From Hippasteria phrygiana (taxonomy: Eukaryota; Echinodermata; Asteroidea; Valvatida; Goniasteridae), in contig JAZGUH010000087.1 in the NCBI GenBank assembly GCA_037893225.1, positions 1,922,001-1,986,000 on the forward strand: a DNA stretch of 64,000 bases. The letters run 5' to 3'. A program made the position numbers and the translations under genes. Position 1 is the stretch's first letter; every line of letters begins with the position of its first letter. The notes below the pieces were generated by a model, which was not told where the DNA came from, ran no database searches, and saw only the letters and a list, made by a program, of their open reading frames with translations. Positions 53,346 to 64,000 of this stretch are shown one piece after another.

Positions 53346-54735
53346 TTATGAATGAGTAAAGCAAGTCCATACCCCAGGGAATTTGACATGCATGGAGCAA
53401 TAAATAGAAGGTAATATGCACACAGATGTTGGCCGGAAAGAAAATAAACATTGCGAGGTTTGAATTTTCTCCACAAGTGTTAACTCTAAGAAGCCGCCGA
53501 TAATTGCAACATGTAGCGCCAGATCTAAGCTATCCATACATGTCAAAATTACTGAATTTGGTTGATATTTCATGCAATTATGAATGAGTAAAGCAAGTCA
53601 TACCCCAGGGAATTTGACATGCATGGAGCAATAAATAGACGGTAATATGCACACAGATGTTGGCCGGAAAGAAAATAAACATTGCGAGGTTTGAATTTTC
53701 TCCACAAGTTTTAACTCTAGGAAGCCGCCGATGATTGCAACATGTAGCGCCAGATCTAAGCTATCCATACATGTCAAAATTACTGTATTTGGTTTATATT
53801 TCATGCAATTATGAATGAGTAAAGCAAGTCATACCCTAGGGAATTTGACAGGCATGGAGCAATAAATAGAAGGTAATATGCACACAGATGTTGGCCGGAA
53901 AGAAAATAAACATTGCGAGGTTTGAATTTTCTCCACAAGTGTTAACTCTAAGAAGCCGCCGATAATTGCAACATGTAGCGCCAGATCTAAGCTATCCATA
54001 CATGTCAAAATTACTGCATTTGGTTGATATTTCATGCAATTATGAATGAGTAAAGCAAGTCCATACCCCAGGGAATTTGACATGCATGGAGCAATAAATA
54101 GAAGGTAATATGCACACAGATGTTGGCCGGAAAGAAAATAAACATTGCGAGGTTTGAATTTTCTCCACAAGTGTTAACTCTAAGAAGCCGCCGATAATTG
54201 CAACATGTAGCGCCAGATCTAAGCTATCCATACATGTCAAAATTACTGCATTTGGTTGATATTTCATGCAATTATGAATGAGTAAAGCAAGTCCATACCC
54301 CAGGGAATTTGACATGCATGGAGCAATAAATAGAAGGTAATATGCACACAGATGTTGGCCGGAAAGAAAATGAACATTGCGAGGTTTGAATTTTCTCCAC
54401 AAGTGTTAACTCTAAGAAGCCGCCGATAATTGCAACATGTAGCGCCAGATCTAAGCTATCCATACATGTCAAAATTACTGTATTTGGTTTATATTTCATG
54501 CAATTATGAATGAGTAAAGCAAGTCCATACCCCAGGGAATTTGACATGCATGGAGCAATAAATAGACGGTAACATGTACACAGATGTTGGCCGGAAAGAA
54601 AATAAACATTGCGAGGTTTGAATTTTCTCCACAAGTTTTAACTCTAGGAAGCCGCCGATGATTGCAACATGTAGCGCCAGATCTAAGCTATCCATACATG
54701 TCAAAATTACTGTATTTGGTTGATATTTCATGCAA
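53346..54735. repeat. Lead-in block A B C D E F2, third copy
   Basis: Monomer starts are 53346 A, 53578 B, 53809 C, 54040 D, 54272 E and 54504 F2. It is equivalent to 28104-29493. From 54040 onward the sequence also parallels 46629 onward with an offset of 7,411 bp. Confidence 0.9.
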
Positions 54736-56586
54736 TTATGAATGAGTAGAGCAAGTCATACCCCAGGGAATTTGACAGGCATGGAGCAATAAATAGAAGG
54801 TAATATGCACACAGATGTTGGCCGGAAAGAAAATAAACATTGCGAGGTTTGAATTTTCTGCACAAGTTTTAACTCTAAGAAGCCGCCGATAATTGCAACA
54901 TGTAGCGCCAGATCTAAGCTATCCATACATGTCAAAATTACTGAATTTGGTTGATATTTCATGCAATTATGAATGAGTAAAGCAAGTCCATACCCTAGGG
55001 AATTTGACAGGCATGGAGCAATAAATAGACGGTAATATGTACACAGATGTTGGCCGGAAAGAAAATAAACATTGCGAGGTTTGAATTTTCTCCACAAGTT
55101 TTAACTCTAAGAAGCCGCCGATGATTGCAACATGTAGCGCCAGATCTAAGCTATCCATACATGTCAAAATTACTGCATTTGGTTGATATTTCATGCAATT
55201 ATGAATGAGTAGAGCAAGTCCATACCCCAGGGAATTTGACAGGCATGGAGCAATAAATAGAAGGTAATATGCACACAGATGTTGGCCGGAAAGAAAATAA
55301 ACATTGCGAGGTTTGAATTTTCTCCACAAGTGTTAACTCTAAGAAGCCGCCGATAATTGCAACATGTAGCGCCAGATCTAAGCTATCCATACATGTCAAA
55401 ATTACTGCATTTGGTTGATATTTCATGCAATTATGAATGAGTAAAGCAAGTCCATACCCCAGGGAATTTGACATGCATGGAGCAATAAATAGAAGGTAAT
55501 ATGCACACAGATGTTGGCCGGAAAGAAAATAAACATTGCGAGGTTTGAATTTTCTCCACAAGTGTTAACTCTAAGAAGCCGCCGATAATTGCAACATGTA
55601 GCGCCAGATCTAAGCTATCCATACATGTCAAAATGACTGTATTTGGTTGATATTTCATGCAATTATGAATGAGTAAAGCAAGTCATACCCTAGGGAATTT
55701 GACAGGCATGGAGCAATAAATAGAAGGTAATATGCACACAGATGTTGGCCGGAAAGAAAATAAACATTGCGAGGTTTGAATTTTCTCCACAAGTTTTAAC
55801 TCTAAGAAGCCGCCGATAATTGCAACATGTAGCGCCAGATCTAAGCTATCCATACATGTCAAAATTACTGAATTTGGTTGATATTTCATGCAATTATGAA
55901 TGAGTAAAGCAAGTCATACCCTAGGGAATTTGACAGGCATGGAGCAATAATAGAAGGTAATATGCACACAGATGTTGGCCGGAAAGAAAATAAACATTGC
56001 GAGGTTTGAATTTTCTCCACAAGTGTTAACTCTAAGAAGCCGCCGATAATTGCAACATGTAGCGCCAGATCTAAGCTATCCATACATGTCAAAATTACTG
56101 CATTTGGTTGATATTTCATGCAATTATGAATGAGTAAAGCAAGTCATACCCTAGGGAATTTGACAGGCATGGAGCAATAAATAGAAGGTAATATGCACAC
56201 AGATGTTGGCAGGAAAGAAAATAAACATTGCGAGGTTTGATATTTCTCCACAAGTTTTAACTCTAAGAAGCCGCCGATAATTGCAACATGTAGCGCCAGA
56301 TCTAAGCTATCCATACATGTCAAAATTACTGCATTTGGTTGATATTTCATGCAATTATGAATGAGTAAAGCAAGTCCATACCCCAGGGAATTTGACATGC
56401 ATGGAGCAATAAATAGAAGGTAATATGCACACAGATGTTGGCCGGAAAGAAAATAAACATTGCGAGGTTTGAATTTTCTCCACAAGTGTTAACTCTAAGA
56501 AGCCGCCGATAATTGCAACATGTAGCGCCAGATCTAAGCTATCCATACATGTCAAAATTACTGCATTTGGTTGATATTTCATGCAA
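54736..56586. repeat. O-T cassette, copy 5
   Basis: Monomer starts are 54736 O, 54967 P (232 bp), 55199 Q, 55431 R, 55663 S, 55894 T (230 bp), 56124 J and 56355 D. J has A89 at 56211 and TA at 56241-56242, as in copy 4. Confidence 0.91.
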
Positions 56587-57976
56587 TTATGAATGAGTAA
56601 AGCAAGTCCATACCCCAGGGAATTTGACATGCATGGAGCAATAAATAGAAGGTAATATGCACACAGATGTTGGCCGGAAAGAAAATAAACATTGCGAGGT
56701 TTGAATTTTCTCCACAAGTGTTAACTCTAAGAAGCCGCCGATAATTGCAACATGTAGCGCCAGATCTAAGCTATCCATACATGTCAAAATTACTGAATTT
56801 GGTTGATATTTCATGCAATTATGAATGAGTAAAGCAAGTCATACCCCAGGGAATTTGACATGCATGGAGCAATAAATATACGGTAATATGCACACAGATG
56901 TTGGCCGGAAAGAAAATAAACATTGCGAGGTTTGAATTTTCTCCACAAGTTTTAACTCTAGGAAGCCGCCGATGATTGCAACATGTAGCGCCAGATCTAA
57001 GCTATCCATACATGTCAAAATTACTGTATTTGGTTTATATTTCATGCAATTATGAATGAGTAAAGCAAGTCATACCCTAGGGAATTTGACAGGCATGGAG
57101 CAATAAATAGAAGGTAATATGCACACAGATGTTGGCCGGAAAGAAAATAAACATTGCGAGGTTTGAATTTTCTCCACAAGTGTTAACTCTAAGAAGCCGC
57201 CGATAATTGCAACATGTAGCGCCAGATCTAAGCTATCCATACATGTCAAAATTACTGCATTTGGTTGATATTTCATGCAATTATGAATGAGTAAAGCAAG
57301 TCCATACCCCAGGGAATTTGACATGCACGGAGCAATAAATAGAAGGTAATATGCACACAGATGTTGGCCGGAAAGAAAATAAACATTGCGAGGTTTGAAT
57401 TTTCTCCACAAGTGTTAACTCTAAGAAGCCGCCGATAATTGCAACATGTAGCGCCAGATCTAAGCTATCCATACATGTCAAAATTACTGCATTTGGTTGA
57501 TATTTCATGCAATTATGAATGAGTAAAGCAAGTCCATACCCCAGGGAATTTGACATGCATGGAGCAATAAATAGAAGGTAATATGCACACAGATGTTGGC
57601 CGGAAAGAAAATAAACATTGCGAGGTTTGAATTTTCTCCACAAGTTTTAACTCTAAGAAGCCGCCGATAATTGCAACATGTAGCGCCAGATCTAAGCTAT
57701 CCATACATGTCAAAATTACTGCATTTGGTTGATATTTCATGCAATTATGAATGAGTAAAGCAAGTCCATACCCCAGGGAATTTGACATGCATGGAGCAAT
57801 AAATAGAAGGTAATATGCACACAGATGTTGGCCGGAAAGAAAATAAACATTGCGAGGTTTGAATTTTCTCCACAAGTGTTAACTCTAAGAAGCCGCCGAT
57901 AATTGCAACATGTAGCGCCAGATCTAAGCTATCCATACATGTCAAAATTACTGCATTTGGTTTATATTTCATGCAA
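56587..57976. repeat. 6-mer A B* C K L M, copy at 57 kb
   Basis: Monomer starts are 56587 A, 56819 B*, 57050 C, 57281 K, 57513 L and 57745 M. The order and diagnostic alleles equal those from 49176. Confidence 0.9.
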
Positions 57977-60060
57977 TTATGAATGAGTAAAGCAAGTCCA
58001 TACCCCAGGGAATTTGACATGCATGGAGCAATAAATAGAAGGTAATATGCACACAGATGTTGGCCGGAAAGAAAATAAACATTGCGAGGTTTGAATTTTC
58101 TCCACAAGTGTTAACTCTAAGAAGCCGCCGATAATTGCAACATGTAGCGCCAGATCTAAGCTATCCATACATGTCAAAATTACTGAATTTGGTTGATATT
58201 TCATGCAATTATGAATGAGTAAAGCAAGTCATACCCCAGGGAATTTGACATGCATGGAGCAATAAATAGACGGTAATATGCACACAGATGTTGGCCGGAA
58301 AGAAAATAAACATTGCGAGGTTTGAATTTTCTCCACAAGTTTTAACTCTAGGAAGCCGCCGATGATTGCAACATGTAGCGCCAGATCTAAGCTATCCATA
58401 CATGTCAAAATTACTGTATTTGGTTTATATTTCATGCAATTATGAATGAGTAAAGCAAGTCATACCCTAGGGAATTTGACAGGCATGGAGCAATAAATAG
58501 AAGGTAATATGCACACAGATGTTGGCCGGAAAGAAAATAAACATTGCGAGGTTTGAATTTTCTCCACAAGTGTTAACTCTAAGAAGCCGCCGATAATTGC
58601 AACATGTAGCGCCAGATCTAAGCTATCCATACATGTCAAAATTACTGCATTTGGTTGATATTTCATGCAATTATGAATGAGTAAAGCAAGTCCATACCCC
58701 AGGGAATTTGACATGCATGGAGCAATAAATAGAAGGTAATATGCACACAGATGTTGGCCGGAAAGAAAATAAACATTGCGAGGTTTGAATTTTCTCCACA
58801 AGTGTTAACTCTAAGAAGCCGCCGATAATTGCAACATGTAGCGCCAGATCTAAGCTATCCATACATGTCAAAATTACTGCATTTGGTTGATATTTCATGC
58901 AATTATGAATGAGTAAAGCAAGTCCATACCCCAGGGAATTTGACATGCATGGAGCAATAAATAGAAGGTAATATGCACACAGATGTTGGCCGGAAAGAAA
59001 ATGAACATTGCGAGGTTTGAATTTTCTCCACAAGTGTTAACTCTAAGAAGCCGCCGATAATTGCAACATGTAGCGCCAGATCTAAGCTATCCATACATGT
59101 CAAAATTACTGTATTTGGTTTATATTTCATGCAATTATGAATGAGTAAAGCAAGTCCATACCCCAGGGAATTTGACATGCATGGAGCAATAAATAGACGG
59201 TAACATGTACACAGATGTTGGCCGGAAAGAAAATAAACATTGCGAGGTTTGAATTTTCTCCACAAGTTTTAACTCTAGGAAGCCGCCGATGATTGCAACA
59301 TGTAGCGCCAGATCTAAGCTATCCATACATGTCAAAATTACTGTATTTGGTTTATATTTCATGCAATTATGAATGAGTAAAGCAAGTCATACCCTAGGGA
59401 ATTTGACAGGCATGGAGCAATAAATAGAAGGTAATATGCACACAGATGTTGGCCGGAAAGAAAATAAACATTGCGAGGTTTGAATTTTCTCCACAAGTGT
59501 TAACTCTAAGAAGCCGCCGATAATTGCAACATGTAGCGCCAGATCTAAGCTATCCATACATGTCAAAATTACTGCATTTGGTTGATATTTCATGCAATTA
59601 TGAATGAGTAAAGCAAGTCCATACCCCAGGGAATTTGACATGCATGGAGCAATAAATAGAAGGTAATATGCACACAGATGTTGGCCGGAAAGAAAATGAA
59701 CATTGCGAGGTTTGAATTTTCTCCACAAGTGTTAACTCTAAGAAGCCGCCGATAATTGCAACATGTAGCGCCAGATCTAAGCTATCCATACATGTCAAAA
59801 TGACTGTATTTGGTTTATATTTCATGCAATTATGAATGAGTAAAGCAAGTCATACCCTAGGGAATTTGACATGCATGGAGCAATAAATAGAAGGTAATAT
59901 GCACACAGATGTTGGCCGGAAAGAAAATAAACATTGCGAGGTTTGAATTTTCTCCACAAGTTTTAACTCTAAGAAGCCGCCGATAATTGCAACATGTAGC
60001 GCCAGATCTAAGCTATCCATACATGTCAAAATTACTGCATTTGGTTGATATTTCATGCAA
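57977..60060. repeat. 9-mer A B C D E F C H I
   Basis: Monomer starts are 57977 A, 58209 B, 58440 C, 58671 D, 58903 E, 59135 F, 59367 C, 59598 H and 59830 I. It is canonical. Unlike its neighbour at 50566, its last monomer is an unfused I, so the fusion at 52419 is not ancestral to both. Confidence 0.91.
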
Positions 60061-61679
60061 TTATGAATGAGTAAAGCAAGTCCATACCCCAGGGAATTTG
60101 ACATGCATGGAGCAATAAATAGAAGGTAATATGCACACAGATGTTGGCCGGAAAGAAAATAAACATTGCGAGGTTTGAATTTTCTCCACAAGTGTTAACT
60201 CTAAGAAGCCGCCGATAATTGCAACATGTAGCGCCAGATCTAAGCTATCCATACATGTCAAAATTACTGAATTTGGTTGATATTTCATGCAATTATGAAT
60301 GAGTAAAGCAAGTCATACCCCAGGGAATTTGACATGCATGGAGCAATAAATAGACGGTAATATGCACACAGATGTTGGCCGGAAAGAAAATAAACATTGC
60401 GAGGTTTGAATTTTCTCCACAAGTTTTAACTCTAGGAAGCCGCCGATGATTGCAACATGTAGCGCCAGATCTAAGCTATCCATACATGTCAAAATTACTG
60501 TATTTGGTTTATATTTCATGCAATTATGAATGAGTAAAGCAAGTCATACCCTAGGGAATTTGACAGGCATGGAGCAATAAATAGAAGGTAATATGCACAC
60601 AGATGTTGGCCGGAAAGAAAATAAACATTGCGAGGTTTGAATTTTCTCCACAAGTGTTAACTCTAAGAAGCCGCCGATAATTGCAACATGTAGCGCCAGA
60701 TCTAAGCTATCCATACATGTCAAAATTACTGCATTTGGTTGATATTTCATGCAATTATGAATGAGTCAAGCAAGTCCATACCCCAGGGAATTTGACATGC
60801 ATGGAGCAATAAATAGAAGGTAATATGCACACAGATGTTGGCCGGAAAGAAAATGAACATTGCGAGGTTTGAATTTTCTCCACAAGTGTTAACTCTAAGA
60901 AGCCGCCGATAATTGCAACATGTAGCGCCAGATCTAAGCTATCCATACATGTCAAAATGACTGTATTTGGTTTATATTTCATGCAATTATGAATGAGTAA
61001 AGCAAGTCATACCCTAGGGAATTTGACAGGCATGGAGCAATAAATAGAAGGTAATATGCACACAGATGTTGGCCGGAAAGAAAATAAACATTGCGAGGTT
61101 TGAATTTTCTCCACAAGTTTTAACTCTAAGAAGCCGCCGATAATTGCAACATGTAGCGCCAGATCTAAGCTATCCATACATGTCAAAATTACTGAATTTG
61201 GTTGATATTTCATGCAATTATGAATGAGTAAAGCAAGTCATACCCTAGGGAATTTGACAGGCATGGAGCAATAAATAGAAGGTAATATGCACACAGATGT
61301 TGGCCGGAAAGAAAATAAACATTGCGAGGTTTGAATTTTCTCCACAAGTGTTAACTCTAAGAAGCCGCCGATAATTGCAACATGTAGCGCCAGATCTAAG
61401 CTATCCATACATGTCAAAATTACTGCATTTGGTTGATATTTCATGCAATTATGAATGAGTAAAGCAAGTCATACCCTAGGGAATTTGACAGGCATGGAGC
61501 AATAAATAGAAGGTAATATGCACACAGATGTTGGCCGGAAAGAAAATAAACATTGCGAGGTTTGAATTTTCTCCACAAGTGTTAACTCTAAGAAGCCGCC
61601 GATAATTGCAACATGTAGCGCCAGATCTAAGCTATCCATACATGTCAAAATTACTGCATTTGGTTGATATTTCATGCAA
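60061..61679. repeat. Scrambled block A B C H S C C
   Basis: Monomer starts are 60061 A, 60293 B, 60524 C, 60755 H, 60987 S, 61218 C and 61449 C. Compared with 34819-36669, the J-D pair is replaced by one C-type monomer, which is what a J front joined to a D rear would give. H has a private A-to-C change at 60767 (GAGTCAAG). Confidence 0.87.
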
Positions 61680-63069
61680 TTATGAATGAGTAAAGCAAGT
61701 CCATACCCCAGGGAATTTGACATGCATGGAGCAATAAATAGAAGGTAATATGCACACAGATGTTGGCCGGAAAGAAAATAAACATTGCGAGGTTTGAATT
61801 TTCTCCACAAGTGTTAACTCTAAGAAGCCGCCGATAATTGCAACATGTAGCGCCGGATCTAAGCTATCCATACATGTCAAAATTACTGAATTTGGTTGAT
61901 ATTTCATGCAATTATGAATGAGTAAAGCAAGTCATACCCCATGGAATTTGACATGCATGGAGCAATAAATAGACGGTAATATGCACACAGATGTTGGCCG
62001 GAAAGAAAATAAACATTGCGAGGTTTGAATTTTCTCCACAAGTTTTAACTCTAGGAAGCCGCCGATGATTGCAACATGTAGCGCCAGATCTAAGCTATCC
62101 ATACATGTCAAAATTACTGTATTTGGTTTATATTTCATGCAATTATGAATGAGTAAAGCAAGTCATACCCTAGGGAATTTGACAGGCATGGAGCAATAAA
62201 TAGAAGGTAATATGCACACAGATGTTGGCCGGAAAGAAAATAAACATTGCGAGGTTTGAATTTTCTCCACAAGTGTTAACTCTAAGAAGCCGCCGATAAT
62301 TGCAACATGTAGCGCCAGATCTAAGCTATCCATACATGTCAAAATTACTGCATTTGGTTGATATTTCATGCAATTATGAATGAGTAAAGCAAGTCCATAC
62401 CCCAGGGAATTTGACATGCATGGAGCAATAAATAGAAGGTAATATGCACACAGATGTTGGCCGGAAAGAAAATAAACATTGCGAGGTTTGAATTTTCTCC
62501 ACAAGTGTTAACTCTAAGAAGCCGCCGATAATTGCAACATGTAGCGCCAGATCTAAGCTATCCATACATGTCAAAATTACTGCATTTGGTTGATATTTCA
62601 TGCAATTATGAATGAGTAAAGCAAGTCCATACCCCAGGGAATTTGACATGCATGGAGCAATAAATAGAAGGTAATATGCACACAGATGTTGGCCGGAAAG
62701 AAAATGAACATTGCGAGGTTTGAATTTTCTCCACAAGTGTTAACTCTAAGAAGCCGCCGATAATTGCAACATGTAGCGCCAGATCTAAGCTATCCATACA
62801 TGTCAAAATTACTGAATTTGGTTGATATTTCATGCAATTATGAATGAGTAAAGCAAGTCCATACCCCAGGGAATTTGACATGCATGGAGCAATAAATAGA
62901 CGGTAACATGTACACAGATGTTGGCCGGAAAGAAAATAAACATTGCGAGGTTTGAATTTTCTCCACAAGTTTTAACTCTAGGAAGCCGCCGATGATTGCA
63001 ACATGTAGCGCCAGATCTAAGCTATCCATACATGTCAAAATTACTGTATTTGGTTGATATTTCATGCAA
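61680..63069. repeat. Lead-in block A B C D E' F2
   Basis: Monomer starts are 61680 A, 61912 B, 62143 C, 62374 D, 62606 E' and 62838 F2. B has T32 at 61942, shared with 36932. A has a private A-to-G change at 61855 that removes the AGATCT hexamer. The block equals 36670-38755 without its internal three-monomer duplication. Confidence 0.9.
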
Positions 63070-63531
63070 TTATGAATGAGTAGAGCAAGTCATACCCCAG
63101 GGAATTTGACAGGCATGGAGCAATAAATAGAAGGTAATATGCACACAGATGTTGGCCGGAAAGAAAATAAACATTGCGAGGTTTGAATTTTCTGCACAAG
63201 TTTTAACTCTAAGAAGCCGCCGATAATTGCAACATGTAGCGCCAGATCTAAGCTATCCATACATGTCAAAATTACTGAATTTGGTTGATATTTCATGCAA
63301 TTATGAATGAGTAAAGCAAGTCATACCCTACGGAATTTGACAGGCATGGAGCAATAAATAGACGGTAATATGTACACAGATGTTGGCCGGAAAGAAAATA
63401 AACATTGCGAGGTTTGAATTTTCTCCACAAGTTTTAACTCTAAGAAGCCGCCGATGATTGCAACATGTAGCGCCAGATCTAAGCTATCCATACATGTCAA
63501 AATTACTGCATTTGGTTGATATTTCATGCAA
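63070..63531. repeat. Truncated cassette O P
   Basis: Monomer starts are 63070 O and 63301 P. P has C32 at 63331, shared with 39017. Q is absent; the next monomer is an H-like fusion. Confidence 0.9.
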
Positions 63532-64000
63532 TTATGAATGAGTAAAGCAAGTCCATACCCCAGGGAATTTGACATGCATGGAGCAATAAATAGAAGGTAA
63601 TATGCACACAGATGTTGGCCGGAAAGAAAATGAACATTGCGAGGTTTGAATTTTCTCCACAAGTGTTAACTCTAAGAAGCCGCCGATAATTGCAACATGT
63701 AGCGCCAGATCTAAGCTATCCATACATGTCAAAATGACTGCATTTGGTTTATATTTCATGCAATTATGAATGAGTAAAGCAAGTCATACCCTAGGGAATT
63801 TGACAGGCATGGAGCAATAAATAGAAGGTAATATGCACACAGATGTTGGCCGGAAAGAAAATAAACATTGCGAGGTTTGAATTTTATCCACAAGTTTTAA
63901 CTCTAAGAAGCCGCCGATAATTGCAACATGTAGCGCCAGATCTAAGCTATCCATACATGTCAAAATTACTGCATTTGGTTGATATTTCATGCAATTATGA
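63532..64000. repeat. Right edge: H-like fusion, J, and 6 bp of next monomer
   Basis: The monomer at 63532 carries G101, G205, C210 and T219, a combination not seen elsewhere in the window (H has T210). The monomer at 63764 is type J with a private C-to-A change at 63886 (TTTATCC). The last 6 bases begin another monomer, so the array continues past the window. Confidence 0.9.

Larger units (their letters stand above)
1..64000. repeat. Satellite DNA array, 231/232-bp monomer, 276 complete copies
   Basis: A single tandem array fills the window. Offsets below start at TTATGAATGAG. Reference type D (232 bp) has A14, CC22-23, C30, T44, T48, A64, T70, C74, A99, A101, C126, G134, A144, A157, T205, C210, G219. 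Other types, as changes from D: A=A210; B=one C, C64, T134, G144, G157, T210, T219; C=one C, T30, G44; E=G101, T210, T219; F=C64, C70, T74, T134, G144, G157, T210, T219; G=G101, T219; H=G101, G205, T210, T219; I=one C, T30, T134; J=I plus G44; K=C48; L=T134; M=T219; N=one C, C64, A210; O=G14, one C, G44, G126, T134, A210; P=T30, G44, C64, T74, T134, G157, usually one C; Q=G14, G44; R=G205, T210; S=J with A210; T=C lacking one A in 57-59. B2 and B3 are B with A210 or C210 and G219; B* is B with T62; E' is E with A210, G219; F2 is F with G219; M2 is M with C99. 'One C' makes a 231-bp monomer. Confidence 0.98.

Noticed and set aside
84..63990. Hundreds of minus-strand reading frames of 60-122 codons, one or more per monomer
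   Set aside because: They are generated by the repeat. Because 232 is not a multiple of three, the 113-122-codon frames read adjacent monomers in two different frames, so the same DNA would encode unrelated protein segments. Stops differ between 231- and 232-bp monomers. Changes at 42113 and 53295 introduce stops without any sign of selection, and most type-defining variants change the amino acid. No family resemblance was recognised.
1..64000. CRISPR array
   Set aside because: The period is about 231 bp with no short repeat/variable spacer pattern; the whole unit is conserved.
1..64000. Transposon, LTR or helitron-derived tandem array
   Set aside because: I saw no terminal repeats, target-site duplications, transposase or reverse-transcriptase motifs. 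A non-autonomous element origin for the monomer remains possible but has no support here.
1..64000. Tandem RNA genes (5S rRNA, snRNA, tRNA) as the repeat unit
   Set aside because: I recognised no 5S internal control region, tRNA A/B boxes or snRNA signatures in the 232-bp consensus on either strand.
1..64000. Telomeric or simple-sequence repeats
   Set aside because: There are no short-motif runs; the longest homopolymer is about four or five bases.

Overview
The whole 64 kb window is one uninterrupted head-to-tail satellite DNA array. From 84 to 63994 I count 276 complete monomers, with partial monomers at both edges (1-83 and 63995-64000). The monomer is about 38% G+C and comes in three lengths: about 160 copies of 232 bp, 111 of 231 bp and 5 of 230 bp. 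No gene, RNA gene, transposon, CRISPR array or unique sequence interrupts it. A homogeneous array of this size with higher-order organisation points to eukaryotic heterochromatin (pericentromeric, centromeric, subtelomeric or B-chromosome-like). I do not recognise the monomer and cannot name the organism.

I number the monomer from TTATGAATGAG (offset 1). About seventeen recurrent variable sites (offsets 14, 22/23, 30, 44, 48, 64, 70, 74, 99, 101, 126, 134, 144, 157, 205, 210, 219) sort the copies into roughly twenty monomer types. I call these A-T plus B2, B3, B*, E', F2 and M2; they are defined in the first feature. The types follow a higher-order grammar. A nine-monomer unit (A B C D E F C H I, 2,084 bp) is followed by a six-monomer unit (A B J K L M, 1,390 bp), giving a 15-mer of 3,474 bp. 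A separate eight-monomer cassette (O P Q R S T J D, about 1,850 bp) always follows monomer F2 and marks a second, larger unit.

Layout: 84-12126 is the 15-mer domain (an 8-mer, a 15-mer, a 14-mer with a fused monomer, and a variant 15-mer). From 12127 to the end the array is built from larger units containing the O-T cassette. Full cassettes lie at about 13.5, 23.7, 29.5, 47.3 and 54.7 kb, and truncated ones at 38.8, 42.0 and 63.1 kb. Between them lie 9-mers, 6-mers and scrambled blocks. Segments of 5-12 kb recur at fixed offsets (about 15,977, 17,831, 25,242 and 7,411 bp) with whole-monomer insertions and deletions. Shared rare mutations give a partial order for these duplications.

The array codes for nothing I can support. 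The many minus-strand reading frames of 60-122 codons are generated by the repeat, read the same DNA in two frames, and carry untolerated nonsense changes. The points of interest are the nested higher-order structure, the fusion monomers that record unequal exchange, and two interleaved inverted repeats per monomer.
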